A DNA stretch of 64,000 bases. Origin: Eretmocerus hayati. Taxonomy: Eukaryota; Arthropoda; Insecta; Hymenoptera; Aphelinidae. Below, in pieces: positions 11,860 to 22,560 of the stretch. Numbering within the stretch: position 1 is the stretch's first letter; every line of letters begins with the position of its first letter. The DNA lies in assembly GCA_029851415.1 (NCBI GenBank), contig CM056742.1:102034976-102098975 (forward strand), read 5' to 3'. The position numbers and the translations under genes were made by a program. Under the pieces are notes generated by a model, which saw only the letters and a program-made list of their open reading frames with translations, made no database searches and was not told where the DNA came from.

Positions 11860-12789
11860 CTGAAAAATACTGTTGAGTGTCCATATTCCTAGAATTTTTC
11901 TTCCATCGATGATTGATGTCTCATTCACTTGGTCGGAAGGACAATAGTCTTGAAAAGGACTCTTCTGATGCTGTACACTTTGGACAAAGACATCATCACA
12001 ATTGTATTTACTGGACTGGAATTCATTTATTCCACTATTGATATCCAAATCATTATTTGACAATCCACCTTGAATGGAACTCTTATTCTTGGTGCTTTCA
12101 TAAGCTGTCTCAGATTTTGTTCCATGAGATGCTAGCACTTTCTCTTCAACAGCATAATTAATCAAGTTGCTTTCATGAGCTAATTTGTCCACAGTCTGAG
12201 CATTGAATTCACTCATCTGAACTGTTTCATTAATATCTTGATTATCCAATTTACTCGCTTTGGTTCCCTGGACTGGAACTTGGACTTTGGCATCGCTGGA
12301 CTCAGCTTCCTTCATTAGTACAGCTTTACGCTTGGCTGATTTCATCTTTGATTGTCTGTTAAACATGTCAACTTCAATTTCTCTGCCTGCAACTTGAGCT
12401 TTTGAATCAGTCGGCTCAGCTGGTTTCACTACAGCTTGAGCATTCATTTTGTATGTCAAGTCCTCCATTCTTGTACCTGAAGCAACTAAAAAATCATTTT
12501 TGCTGAATATATAACATTTACCGTTCCTAAATTCAATTCTGCATCCACTCCTGTCAACCGCTGCAACTGATATGTAATTAGCAGCCAATGTTGGTATGCA
12601 TAGGACGTCTTTCAAGAGAATCTTCGGGTCCTGCACTGGAATTCCTCCTACCTTGAGCAATACATCGCCTCGGGCTACAACTCTTGATGCATCTTCGTTT
12701 ACCATCACAACTGATTCAACTTCAGAAGACTTCAATCTTGTTAACATGGACACATCATTGCACATGTGTACAGATGCACAAGTATCCAA
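11860..12789 (-). pseudogene. Copia protease and unrecognised extension
   Basis: About 310 codons; the open frame also runs a short way into the inserted transposon (to 11797). The start carries DTCASVHMCND, a copia aspartic-protease active site in which the usual DTGAS glycine is replaced by cysteine. It is followed by the hydrophobic LLKDVLCIPTLAANYISV segment typical of copia protease. After ~100 residues the sequence becomes a polar, lysine/serine-rich stretch with no GAG-pre-integrase or integrase motifs. Normally integrase follows here. The frame is cut by the DNA transposon at 11859 and probably resumed at 7411. Confidence 0.65.
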
Positions 12790-12792
12790 AAA

Positions 12793-13765
12793 TCAATCTT
12801 GACTATTGTATTCGGCAATACCTACCGAGAAGGCAAACTTTTGTTCTTGTTGGTCAGTACTTTCTTCATCTTCATTTGGACGAAACGGATTAATATCGTT
12901 GCTCGACTCTGTGTCCTTGACTTTCGTGGGCCTTTCGCAATTCTCTGCGATATGCTTCATCTCATCATCACGGCAATCACATCGATTTCGACTTGCCTGT
13001 GCGCCTCTGCTTGGGCTCTTGTTTACATTTCGAACTTTTTCTTGTTGCTGCTTCTGTGAGCTAGCAACGAAATACTGCTCCGGTGTTACAACGCTTCGTA
13101 TACAACTTTCACCTTGAGCTTCTAATAACAAAGATCGGACCATCTTGTAACTTACTCGAATATTCCAGATTCTTCTAGATTCTCGATTTTCAACTGATAT
13201 TCTTCGAGGGAGACCAGCCAATATCGTCAATACTTATCCATGCACGTAGTTTTCGATCTTCGAGCATTTTTTTTAATCTTCAATGAGCAAATCTTCTTCA
13301 TGAGAGACACCTTGCACGATAGACCTGCTTCAACATATTCCAATTTGTTGAGCCATCATCAACTCACAAAAAATGTTGATGGTATTCGGGGTCGACTGAT
13401 GCAATGACCACACTGCGTGCCATGCCTTTTATCATAGGATTGATGGGTGACGGGCTACTATCCCGAGCTTTATACGCCCCATAATCCCTCAGCTCTCAAA
13501 AAATCACTTATTTCGGCAGACCACTGGACATATTTCTCACTGCCACATAACTATTCCAACACGAGTTGCTCCAAATCGGCTCATCATCATGGCTACGTCT
13601 GCCTCGTGCTCCCGGCTTGACCACGCGGTCGCACTTGTGCTTCAACTCATAATACATGCCGCACCGAAGTCAGTTCACCCCATCTATATCTTCACTGCAC
13701 TCGAGTGAAAACTGTCCTTCTTCCTACAATGGGCTCTGGGCGTTTCTGGACTTGGGCCCATAACC
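12793..13765 (-). pseudogene. Copia gag, decayed
   Basis: The minus-strand frame 12793-13230 has gag-like composition and ends in a damaged zinc knuckle (CDCRDDEMKHIAENCERP), just before the protease frame. Upstream to 13765 only fragments are legible, for example a segment ending in LRAEGLWGV near 13480, which fits the copia gag N-terminal region, interrupted by stops and frameshifts. Known role: capsid/nucleocapsid of the virus-like particle. This copy cannot encode an intact product. Confidence 0.6.
13748..13765 (-). promoter_or_regulatory. Copia primer-binding site
   Basis: On the minus strand GGTTATGGGCCCAAGTCC directly follows the LTR, matching the Drosophila copia primer-binding site. 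It fixes the element's orientation. Confidence 0.8.
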
Positions 13766-13857
13766 TGTTGTCGACGAACGTGAAAAGATGTCCCATGTAG
13801 GAGAGGAAATCTTGATGGGGGGTGCAATAATTATGAGCACACGTTATGTACCATACA

Positions 13858-13901
<44 letters not shown>

Positions 13902-14117
13902 TGTTCGCTCATTACAATGTCCTGTGAGCTACTGAGCTCTACTTGGCTCTACTCTCTACATCACGGCTGTGACAAACACTTACTGACTGGACGAAGTCCG
14001 AGACATTAGGTAGAAATCAGATCTCTTAAATAGATGGCGCATCTATACATATTGATGGATATATTATCACATAGGAAATAGTCAAATGAATAGTCAAATT
14101 TACAACAATTTACAACA
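13766..14117 (-). repeat. LTR of copia element (5' LTR in element sense)
   Basis: Same sequence as 4949-5266 with an expanded (TA)n tract (13863-13899) and a duplicated ATTTACAACA at its + strand right end. Confidence 0.88.
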
Positions 14118-14122
14118 ATCAT
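14118..14122. repeat. Target-site duplication (right), ATCAT
   Basis: Matches 4944-4948. Confidence 0.85.
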
Positions 14123-14423
14123 TCTTATGAATGATGGGTCTTACATAGAAATCAAGGACATGGTATGTGCATCTCTGCAAGTTGATGCTTGTAAATTGTA
14201 CATATTAGGTGAGAAACTCCAGACACTTGGGCCAGCGTACGACTATCCAGTTTCCTCATCAGAGCTTGGTATATATTCAGTCAAGCGAGGTCACAATTGT
14301 GAGATTCTCAAGTTCCCACTCAGTGAATTATCTTGTGAAGTAATGCTCTGTGAGATTTTTGAGTTCTCCACTGATGAGAAGCAACTTTTTACAATACCTA
14401 TACTCTTAACCGCTGCTTCATAA
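14123..14423 (+). CDS. CACTA-like transposase, 3' part
   Basis: About 100 codons to the stop. The frame continues from 4948 after one ATCAT copy and the LTR element are discounted: ...KKPDNII joins LMNDGSYIEIKD. It forms the C-terminus of the transposase. A conserved reading frame on both sides shows the gene was intact when the copia element landed. Confidence 0.78.
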
Positions 14424-15084
14424 CTTTGCACAACATTGTTAAAATCAAATATTGTAATTTTGAAGATTTTGTCACTTTCAATTTTTGTGTCTCTTATAAT
14501 TATAACTTGATGACTATCATTATCCAGCTGATGTGAGAGAATGGAGACAAATAAATGAGAGCTGCAAATTGAGTTACATCTTGGTGTTTCAATTTTATTA
14601 AAAGTCATCTTTTATGCAATATCGAAATTCTTAACAACTTTCTACCAAAAATTTTGACAGGAAGAAAAAGATCATATCTGACAAATGTACCATTGTGTAT
14701 GGCCTAAGGATGTATGTGTGTGTGTTTGAGCGCATCAAGCATATTTGAGTGCATGTGTGTGCGTGTCCATCTTCCCACCAAAACAGCCGCATCTAAGAGA
14801 GGCCGTTTATTCAGTTAAGATTGATCCAAATATCTTGATTTCATAGCTTTGCGACTATATGTGCTACAACTTACTTGATCTCATTGACCGATATTTGGTG
14901 CAGATCATCTCTGATTGTAAGTAGAAACCAAAAAAATACGCAAATTGAGATATAACCTCAAAAACTACATTTCGACTTTGCGTCATTGAAATTCATCTGA
15001 TTAACAAAATCTGCATTTCTGTTCTTCTAAAAAACCTCATACAAGGTTTAGTAATTTTTACTTATTAAAAACTCTCATCCCCAG
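14424..15084 (+). other. Intergenic spacer within CACTA-like element
   Basis: AT-rich, with a TGTG-rich stretch near 14710-14765. It separates the transposase from the second gene. The minus-strand frame 14291-14608 is not convincing. Confidence 0.45.
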
Positions 15085-15600
15085 ATGACTTTCTGTATCT
15101 TTCAACTTTGTGATGTCGAGAATGAACCTCCTTGGGATGATCCACTTGTCATCGTTCCCATTCAATTTATGGTGACCAAAATAAAAGCTGAGGAAGCAGG
15201 AGCTTCATTTATATTATATCCTAGTATGTCTCATTCTTTGGATGTCAAGGCTATGATCAAAGACTTTGTTGATAGGCAAGCCACTCCTCCAGAGTCTTGG
15301 GGTGCCAAAAAATGTGTACTGAAGAATGTAGCAGGTATGAGCTTTTTGTTGTCCTACGGTTTGACATTTTCAATTCAACTTCCCTTACTCGGTTACAGCA
15401 ACATACCAATTAGCTTCAGAGTTGTTCGCAACAGCCAAAGCAATGAAACCCAAATTCCAAAAGAAAAGGAAAGTGAATCAAAATATGAATGGCAGCAAAG
15501 TCTTACCTATCTCAAATGAAGCCAAAAAATTAAGCGCCAGTATGTTGAGAAAGCGAAAAAAGCTTTAGATACAAATCCTGATTTACCATTAGATAATATA
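15085..15600 (+). CDS. Second CACTA-element gene, N-terminal exons
   Basis: Exon 1 (about 15085-15334) encodes an acidic, tryptophan-containing segment (ENEPPWDDPLVIVPI, later RQATPPESWGAKKC). A GT-AG intron, 15335-15398, restores frame into a basic segment (PKFQKKRKVNQ). A stop in that frame lies near 15567, with an alternative frame open to about 15612, so a frameshift or another intron is possible. Insect elements of this type commonly carry a second gene with a DUF4806 domain; exons at 16222-17051 supply that part. Its role is unknown. Confidence 0.5.
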
Positions 15601-16221
15601 ACTAAAACGTAGAATAACTCAGTCATACTGGCTGATATCTCTAAGGAGATGCTGTTGGAGATGTACCACAACAATCATGCGCCTCATCTGTTGTTGTAAC
15701 AAGTGAGCAGCAAAGTAATGAGGAAGAAGTCGAGCATCAAAATGATTGTGTTATTCCAGACTCTGAAGTTACACGTATACTATTTGAGATGCCACCAGAA
15801 CTTGCTAGCTTTCAGAGTTCTACACCCGCTGCTACAGTGTCTTCCTCACCTCAACCTGCTCAACCAATGTGTGAGCACTAAATGTATACATCATGTTTCA
15901 TCGACTGACTTTGTAAAAAGATCTAACTTTTTGTTTGCATTCCCAGTAGGTGCATCATCTACAATACATGTTACAGAAGAAATGCACTTGAATATGTCAA
16001 ATGACAGGGGGGGATTCTCATACACCTGAACCCAATTCCTCAGACACCGGTAACACATTATCAGATCTCTCACTCGAAGGAATTAAGACCCCCAGTGAAA
16101 TCAACTCATATATTATACTAAGCAAGAAGGAATACTTTGGTGAGTTGAGTTAAGTATTATCAATATCTTGAACAAAATATCATTTTGTGCACTCATGCAT
16201 ATTTATCTCTATGTACTAGAT

Positions 16222-17051
16222 ATGGAGAAAAGAATTAATGCTAAAATAGAATCAACAGTATCGAAAGCTGTGACTAAAGTTGTTGACGACAAGATGAAGC
16301 CCAGATTAGATAAGTTTGATTTGGACATGATAGAAGTGAAAGCTATTGCGAGACACAAACCTGAAAATCAAGATATTTTAACTTCTGAAGGATTCAAAGA
16401 GTTATATGATTTCAATCTAGCTTTGACTACATATAATGATTTTTTAGAGTTCAATGCTGCTATCCAAGGGAAGAACTTGGAGGATGAAGAAGAAACAAAA
16501 TATAAAAATGTAGCATCTGATCTGGTAAGCGGGGCCTTCCTTTCAAAGCTGTACGTTCTGGTTATATTTTTACATTTTTCCCCTCTTGATTGCAGAAGAA
16601 GCATATAAAGACTATGTGCAACTGCAGCGTTGATCCGGAAGATAATTGTAAGGCAGTTATGAGACGGTTCCTAAAAAATGAACTTATAGTCTTGTTCACT
16701 GCTAAAAAACCTTCTGGGTCCAAGCCCATCTTCAAAAACACAGCATTTTTTACATGCATGCTTGGTGAGTTATATACCTCTTGATTTGAAAGCATCTTCT
16801 ATAGTCTCTCAACGCTTTCTCGAGCATATTTGTACTGTTGTCCGTGATTGTTTTTATAATATGCCTTTTGTTCCCATTTAAACATGCATTTTTTATTTTC
16901 AGATGTCATGTTACAAGTGCCTAGTATCAACGGAAAATATGCGTTGGATGATGGTATTCTCGCAAGCCATATTGCAACTCTAATCAATATTACTAAGACT
17001 AGTCTTAAAAGAGGATCATCTGGCACTGATCAAAATGTTGCAGTTGAATAG
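16222..17051 (+). CDS. DUF4806-like C-terminal exons of second CACTA gene
   Basis: Three exons with canonical sites: 16222-16524, 16596-16764 and 16913-17051 (stop TAG). They join in frame. The first begins with a charged helix (EKRINAKIESTVSKAV) and then LTSEGFKELYDFNLAL. The last two hold a mixed hydrophobic segment (RFLKNELIVLF...GSKPIFKNTAFF) of the type seen in DUF4806 proteins, followed by SHIATLINITKTSLKRG. DUF4806 proteins are often tied to insect transposons; no biochemical role is established to my knowledge. Family assignment is by eye. Confidence 0.55.
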
Positions 17052-17284
17052 AAACGTAGATTCAAATTACTCCTTTTTTTCCATTCTCGAAGAGAAAGCA
17101 CCGATTGGCACATCTTTATTTTATAAATCTATCCGCAATTTGTCTTATTTTCGATTGTCTCGACAAAGATTATGAAATAAATCGAACCAATAAATAAGAA
17201 GCATTAATTCATTTATAATGAATGATTTGAGAATCACTCAAAATCTACATTATACTGGAATAATTGGACTCTGGGTTATCAATT

Positions 17285-17406
17285 CTAGAAAAGATTTGAT
17301 CAAATTTTGATCAAATCTTCATTACATAGTTTGATCAGAATTTGATCAAGCACTTCAAACATTTGATCAAATTTTGATCCGCATTTGAAATGCTTTCCTA
17401 ACAGGG
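17285..17406 (-). repeat. Right terminus and subterminal repeats of CACTA-like element
   Basis: Five or more TTTGATCAAA-type motifs precede CTAACAGGG, mirroring 2629-2760. Confidence 0.65.
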
Positions 17407-17469
17407 GAGACCGAGGTTCGAATTTATGACCGTCAGATTTGATCAAATCTAGAGTCCAACACCTTATAG

Positions 17470-19500
17470 CCAGGAGTGTGACCCTCCCAGAAACGCTTCT
17501 GGTTCGAGAAAGTGGCCAAACTCGGTACTTCAATACGATCTTGGGCTTAAATGATAGGTGGCACACCCAATAATCAATATTGATGAAAATCATTGTTTAA
17601 AAATTGGGGCGTGGCATTAATAAACAATAAAAATATGCAATCTTTCACGTCTTTTTCGATTTTTCCGTCACTAGTCGGAAAATATCGAATATTCAGGAAA
17701 ATGTATGAAGAAATAATTCGTAGATCTTCAAAAGATCTACAAAATTGATCCGGACACTTTTCCTCGCAAATTGCAACCCTTTGGAATTATTCCTCATTAT
17801 AGTCAAAATCTAATTTGTTCAAACAAATTCGCTGAAACTGTTCATAACGGGCTCAAACTATTTTGAAACGCATTTATTGCACTTCGACGAGCGCTAGTTC
17901 GTCACAGCCAGACTAGTGATCCTTTTCATATAGGGGAACTAAATTTCTGTCCAATCATGATGCACAATTTTTTGATAGCTCCTCCCACGAGATATATGTC
18001 GTTTGCTCGTACGCGTTAGGGCCAAACAATATTGCTCAAAAGAGTGTGTAAAGTAAACGGAAGTGTGTTGTTCAATAATTTGTGCTTGTCTCCCGATGTA
18101 CTTTTTTTTCTCAGCGTATGAGTTGCCTAATATTCTATCTTTGTCGTAGATGACATGGTTGGCAGTGTGTGATCGTAAACATTTCCAAGAATAGTAACGT
18201 GAGAGGGAGAGAGATGGCATGACTTTGATGTCTCTCTCTCACGCATTGACAAGGTACTATGAAGCGCCACCTTATTTGGAAAGATCGTATTTTATCGAGA
18301 AAGCATGTTTACGCGGATGCATTATATAGGAAATACGTCAAACGTCATTAATCGAAAAGCGCGAGTATTTGAATCCCACGCAGACACGCGAGCGCGGCCG
18401 TGTAATTCATTACCGATAAAACAACAGGGAAACGCATGCATCAACCCAATCTTCTTTTTTTTAGTGGTTCGCGACCCGAGAAACAAAGTTGCTATTCGGT
18501 TTCTTTCTTGCAAGTTTGATGAGTACTTCCTTCCAATCATTCGAAATCAGTACGTCTCACCGCTGAATCGGAGTGCTAACTCAACCATTCTTCATTTTCA
18601 CCACCAAAATGTATCATATAGTCAACTTTCATCATACTTTCGAAACATAGTTAACTATTTGATGTGGCTAGTAATATCTTGCATCGCTAGTGTTTTTGTT
18701 GTTAAGTCAATAAAAGCGTTTTTCGAAAGTTTTCTTTTACCAATTTTATTTTAAGATAATTCAGTGAATTTGGAGCAGAAGAGATCTCTAGGTATCTTTC
18801 CCTAAACTTGATCGTTTCCGAGTAATGGGAATGGCCAATTTTGCGACTCTTAACCCTAGAGCATTTATGAAAGCGCCGCATTGACGGTTGCAAGTCGCGG
18901 CATTGGTCATTCCCATTACTCGGAAACGATCAATTTTAGGGAAAAATACCTGGAGATCTTTCCTGCTCCAAATCTACTGAAGTATCTTCAAAAAATAGTT
19001 TGAGCCCCTTATGAATAATTTCAGCGAATTTTTTTGAACAAATTAGATTTTGACTATGATGAGGAATAACTAATAACTCCAAAGGGTTGTAATTTGCGAG
19101 GAAAAGTGTCAAGATCAATTTTGTAGATCTTTCAGAGATCAACAATTCACACACCCTATACATATTATATGATCTTATATTACTACACCCTATACATATT
19201 ATATGATCTTTTGAGGGCTTTAGCCCGTATATTGGAAAAATAAATAAAAATGAATAAATAAATGAATTCATTTCTCCACACATTCCCCTGAATATTTGAT
19301 ACTTTTCGACTTATGGCGAAGTAATCGAAAAAAAGACGTGGAAAATTGCATGTTTTTATTATTCATTCATGCCGCGCCCCAATTTTTGAACAATAATTCT
19401 CATCAGAATTAATTATTGGATGTGCCACCTATCATTCAAGCCCAAGATCGTATTGAAGTACCGAGTTTAGCCACTTAGTGATCGAATTCAGAGGGTCACA
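17470..19500. mobile_element. Non-coding element with ~450-bp inverted arms
   Basis: Arms 17470-17890 and 18995-19500 are reverse complements (shared AGGAGTGTGACCCT, GTACTTCAATACGATC and TTTTCCTCGCAAATT). The right arm is longer because of a duplicated 26-bp ACACCCTATACATATTATAT unit (about 19150-19210) and an inserted AATAAATAAA-rich stretch. The ~1.1-kb centre has no transposase; the 149-codon frame 18305-18754 ends in hydrophobic segments but resembles nothing I know. It is probably a non-autonomous DNA transposon derivative. Confidence 0.6.
18763..18984. repeat. Nested ~220-bp hairpin element
   Basis: TTTGGAGCAGAAGAGATCTC...GATCGTTTCCGAGTAATGGG pairs with its reverse complement at 18910-18984. 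It lies inside the larger inverted-repeat element and looks like a separate MITE insertion. Confidence 0.6.
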
Positions 19501-19568
19501 CTCCCGACTATTACCTGGGGACCAGCAAGGAAGATCGGTAGACACGTCTTAACAGGCACACTTGAAGT

Positions 19569-19597
19569 GTGAGTCGCTACTATATATAGCGACTCAC
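19569..19597. repeat. Perfect 11-bp hairpin
   Basis: GTGAGTCGCTA and TAGCGACTCAC flank a 7-nt AT loop, just outside the preceding element. Confidence 0.55.
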
Positions 19598-19714
19598 CCG
19601 TAAGAAAAAAGTTACCCATATAGCCTACCGAGGTAAGCCATATGGGCCATCCCTACTTTGGAGTACCCAGGTAAGCTACTACGTATTTTACCTACCAAAA
19701 GTTGATCTTCCCTA

Positions 19715-19731
19715 CCCCCCCCCCCCCCCCC
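19715..19731 (+). repeat. Poly-C run (17 C)
   Basis: An uninterrupted run of 17 cytosines at the edge of the 19731-22799 inverted-repeat pair. Confidence 0.9.
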
Positions 19732-19925
19732 ACGGTGCGGCTGAACCAACATTTAGTCAAAGTTTTCTGCTGCTCCGAGATTCTCGTGGACTATGTTTGA
19801 GAGTATTTTGAGGGTTATTTTCTCACAAGAGTCAAAATTTTCCTATCGGCAGTCTTTTAGGAATCTCAATTATCCCATTTTTGGGGGAATCTTAGTGATT
19901 CCTTGCCCTATAATTTTTCTGCAGG

Positions 19926-21176
19926 CGTTCCTCATCTCAAACCACCTTCTGTCTGTCTCAAATTCCAATCATGTTCCATAGCAAAATAACATTCGTGAGG
20001 GAGAATTTTTCTCCAAATTCTTCATGGGGTTGATCCCGCCTTTGCGCATCGAATATCAAATTCAGTTTTGAAAAGAATAATGGAGTATTAATGGGGATTA
20101 TACCATCCAAATACTACTCAACGTCGTTTGATTCTTACCTAATAATCACAATCATCATTAACTTCGTACACAGGGCCAAGAAAGTTGGATTCCTCCTACC
20201 AAAATCATCTAATATTCCCGGGAACAGAGAGTTCCGGGGTGAAAAATTGATCTTGGGTGGGTGAGTCAATCTTTTGAGGCTTAATATGTGAATCAATTAC
20301 GGTACCGGCAACAATGTTGGAGTTATACTGGAAATGATATGAAACTCCCATGAGTGAAAAAATATGATCTAAGAAGTATAAGTGGGAGAATACGATAATT
20401 TGAACTTCAACATCGACACGCCAGGGCAATGACTATTCATGTAATTCGGATCGTGTGCAAAAAGTATTCATTGAGATATAGTTAACCTTCGTAGTATGGA
20501 TGATACTTGAACCATATGTTCACATTTAAAATAAACATGAGTCATAATAATCATTCAATTGTCATAACAATGAGAAAAAATGAGATTTTGGAATATGCAA
20601 ATTTCCTTTACATGACATGCAATTTTCGTTAGAATGTTCCAAACAATGAGATTTCTAACACGATGTCAAACTCTTCGGAGTCGTACAATATTCGGAGTCA
20701 AGGATGCGAGACTCATCGTAGATGTGTCTGTATTCTCCTGAAATGCACCACATGATGTGAGTCAGGTACTTTGCAGTGAGAAATCGCATGAGACATAGTG
20801 GATCAAGATTTGATCTGGATCGCCTTTAAAAATAGATTCACCCACCCAAGATCAATTTTTGACCCCACGGCTCTCTGTTCCCGTGAAGACACAATTTTGT
20901 TGGAGGGAACGAACTCTCTTGGGCCTTGTGTATGAACTTGATGACGATTGTGATCATGAAGTGCAAATCAGACGACGTTGAGTGGTATTTGGATGAAATG
21001 ATCCCGATTGATACTCCGATATTTTTTTCAAAACTGAATTTGCTATGCGATGCGTGATGGCGCAATAGACCCCATGAAGAATTCGGGAGAAACGATGGTT
21101 TCACGGATATCATCATATTATGGTGGAAGATGGTTGAAATTTGGGACAGATAGGAGGTGGTTTGAGATGAAGAACG
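19926..21176. mobile_element. Foldback element, ~350-bp inverted arms
   Basis: Arms 19926-20275 and 20828-21176 are reverse complements (ends CGTTCCTCATCTCAAACCAC / GTGGTTTGAGATGAAGAACG). The centre, 20276-20827, is AT-rich and non-coding. A short reading frame in each arm is incidental. Confidence 0.65.
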
Positions 21177-21639
21177 TGTAACGGGGGGGCAAGATGGGTC
21201 AGGGATAATCTGGAGCATCCACCTGAAATATTAAACCCACCCAACGCTACCTCATTTATTTGGGCCGGATCAGGTCAGGGCCAGGCACCCCGCGCCACGA
21301 GGGGCGGGACGGTGGGGCAAATTGGGAACACCTGAAAATCGCGAAAGTATTCTGCGGACACTGTATATATATATATCGTCGAAATAATCACTCTCCGAAT
21401 TACGAAAATACAAACGGAATTTATTTCTATTAGGAACTCATTTCGAGGCACGCAGGCCAATAAAACTAATTTACAACGCCATCTGTGGCGGATCTATGCA
21501 TCTATCGTCCGTAAGTTGTTCAATAAACTCACTGCAACAATCTCGCGAAACTCACTTTGGAGCGAAAACGCCCATATACACTCACTCGAAAATCACTGCA
21601 CCACTTTGTAGCAGAAATGCCCATATACACGGTGGGCGG
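21177..21639. other. No gene seen
   Basis: Contains a (TA)n tract near 21364-21376 and a GC-rich patch at 21265-21320. Two AATCACTGCA/CTCACTGCA-type short repeats with GCCCATATACAC occur at 21528-21640. Confidence 0.35.
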
Positions 21640-22560
21640 AGCTAACTCGAGGGGTGGGAGCTATTCCCCAGCCGGCGGACCCGTCCCTCTCCAACTCGCC
21701 GTGCCTTCGTCTCCGGAAGTTAGAGCGATGACACAACATGGCCGCTATAACGACCCGCGTGGCTCAGCATGGCCAAAACGTGCATACGAAATTGGCACGG
21801 GGAGTTGGAGGAACACGGTTGCGACGCGATGGGTCGGCGGGTAAAAGGGACACACCGCGTCGCGAGCTGGGAAACAGGCCACCCGGTAGCCCTGGACACG
21901 ACTCTCCGCCCGGGGGGGTCACGATGAGGGCGGATGCACCCGGGGGAAAACGCAAGACCACTCACCGCAGTCGACGTCGTCTGGACGCACCCTGATGGTC
22001 GCGCTACTGCTGCGCTGTTGCTACTCTGCTACTGGGCCGCTTCACTGCGCTGCTGCAGCTCTCTCTCGCTCTCTCGAGCCCAGTCCGGGTCACCCTCCAA
22101 GTGCGGGGCACCCTGGGCGAGATGTGGTCGTGTGGGGTGGCCACGCGTCAGCACGCGCTGACAAGTCTGGGCACTACACTGTTCACCCACACGCACAAAC
22201 ACACACCAAAAGGTCCGGTACACCCGCGACGCGATCACACGACCCGTCCTGGGTCACTTCCTGGAGCACGTCGAATTCAAAAGGCGCGAAGTACGGGGAG
22301 GTTTAGCCAGGCTGGCAGCCATCCCAAGAATGCCGGCCGGCGATGCGCGGCGCGACTTCCTCAAGCCCGCGCGAGCGCTGCGCCGCCCGACTTGGTGGGC
22401 TGGACGGTGCTGCCACCACGCTGGTGGCGGGAGCCATCAGCCCATTTGAATCGTCGTCGTCGTCCTCTTCTCGTCACCTCGGGCACCTCAACAAAAAAGT
22501 GTGACAAACAAAAAATCAGACCTTGATTACTTTGCCCGAGGTGACGACGAGAGCTTCCGT
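21640..22560 (-). promoter_or_regulatory. CpG-rich block, possible promoter and first exon
   Basis: A ~0.9-kb island strikingly rich in G, C and CpG within AT-rich DNA. On the minus strand a 5'-UTR-like, CAG/GAG-rich tract runs into GCG|GTGAGT at 21965-21960, a consensus splice donor. The long frames on both strands here are expected from GC content and disagree with one another, so I call none of them. It could be the promoter of a host gene transcribed leftward, or GC-rich transposon sequence. Confidence 0.3.

Larger units (their letters stand above)
4949..14117 (-). mobile_element. Copia-type LTR retrotransposon, defective
   Basis: Seen: two LTRs (318 and 352 bp) with TGTTG...CAACA ends, flanked by ATCAT. 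On the minus strand a primer-binding site lies just after the 5' LTR and a purine tract just before the 3' LTR. Known: the primer-binding sequence GGTTATGGGCCCA matches Drosophila copia, which primes from an internal part of initiator tRNA-Met. Coding matter is a decayed gag, a copia-type protease and an unrecognised extension. I find no integrase, reverse transcriptase or RNase H, so the copy is non-autonomous. About 4.4 kb of its internal region is a later DNA transposon (7412-11859). Confidence 0.88.
2629..17406 (+). mobile_element. CACTA/EnSpm-like DNA transposon, split by nested insertions
   Basis: Seen: the ends carry inverted CCCTGTTAG (2629-2637) and CTAACAGGG (17398-17406), each followed inward by a cluster of TTTGATCAAA subterminal repeats. 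Between them lie a large transposase gene and a second multi-exon gene, both on the + strand. A copia LTR element (4949-14117) interrupts the transposase; without it the element is about 5.6 kb. Known: subterminal repeat clusters and two genes are typical of CACTA elements. The termini are not CACTA themselves and I see no clear target-site duplication, so the superfamily is inferred mainly from the transposase type. Confidence 0.7.

Noticed and set aside
12596..13117. Overlapping + strand frames
   Set aside because: They are opposite-strand reflections of the copia gag-protease region.
18305..18754. 149-codon frame with hydrophobic C-terminus
   Set aside because: No recognisable domain, no splice or promoter support, and it lies inside a non-autonomous inverted-repeat element.
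21557..22526. Several overlapping long frames on both strands
   Set aside because: Stop-poor because of high GC; the frames conflict with each other and show no domain.
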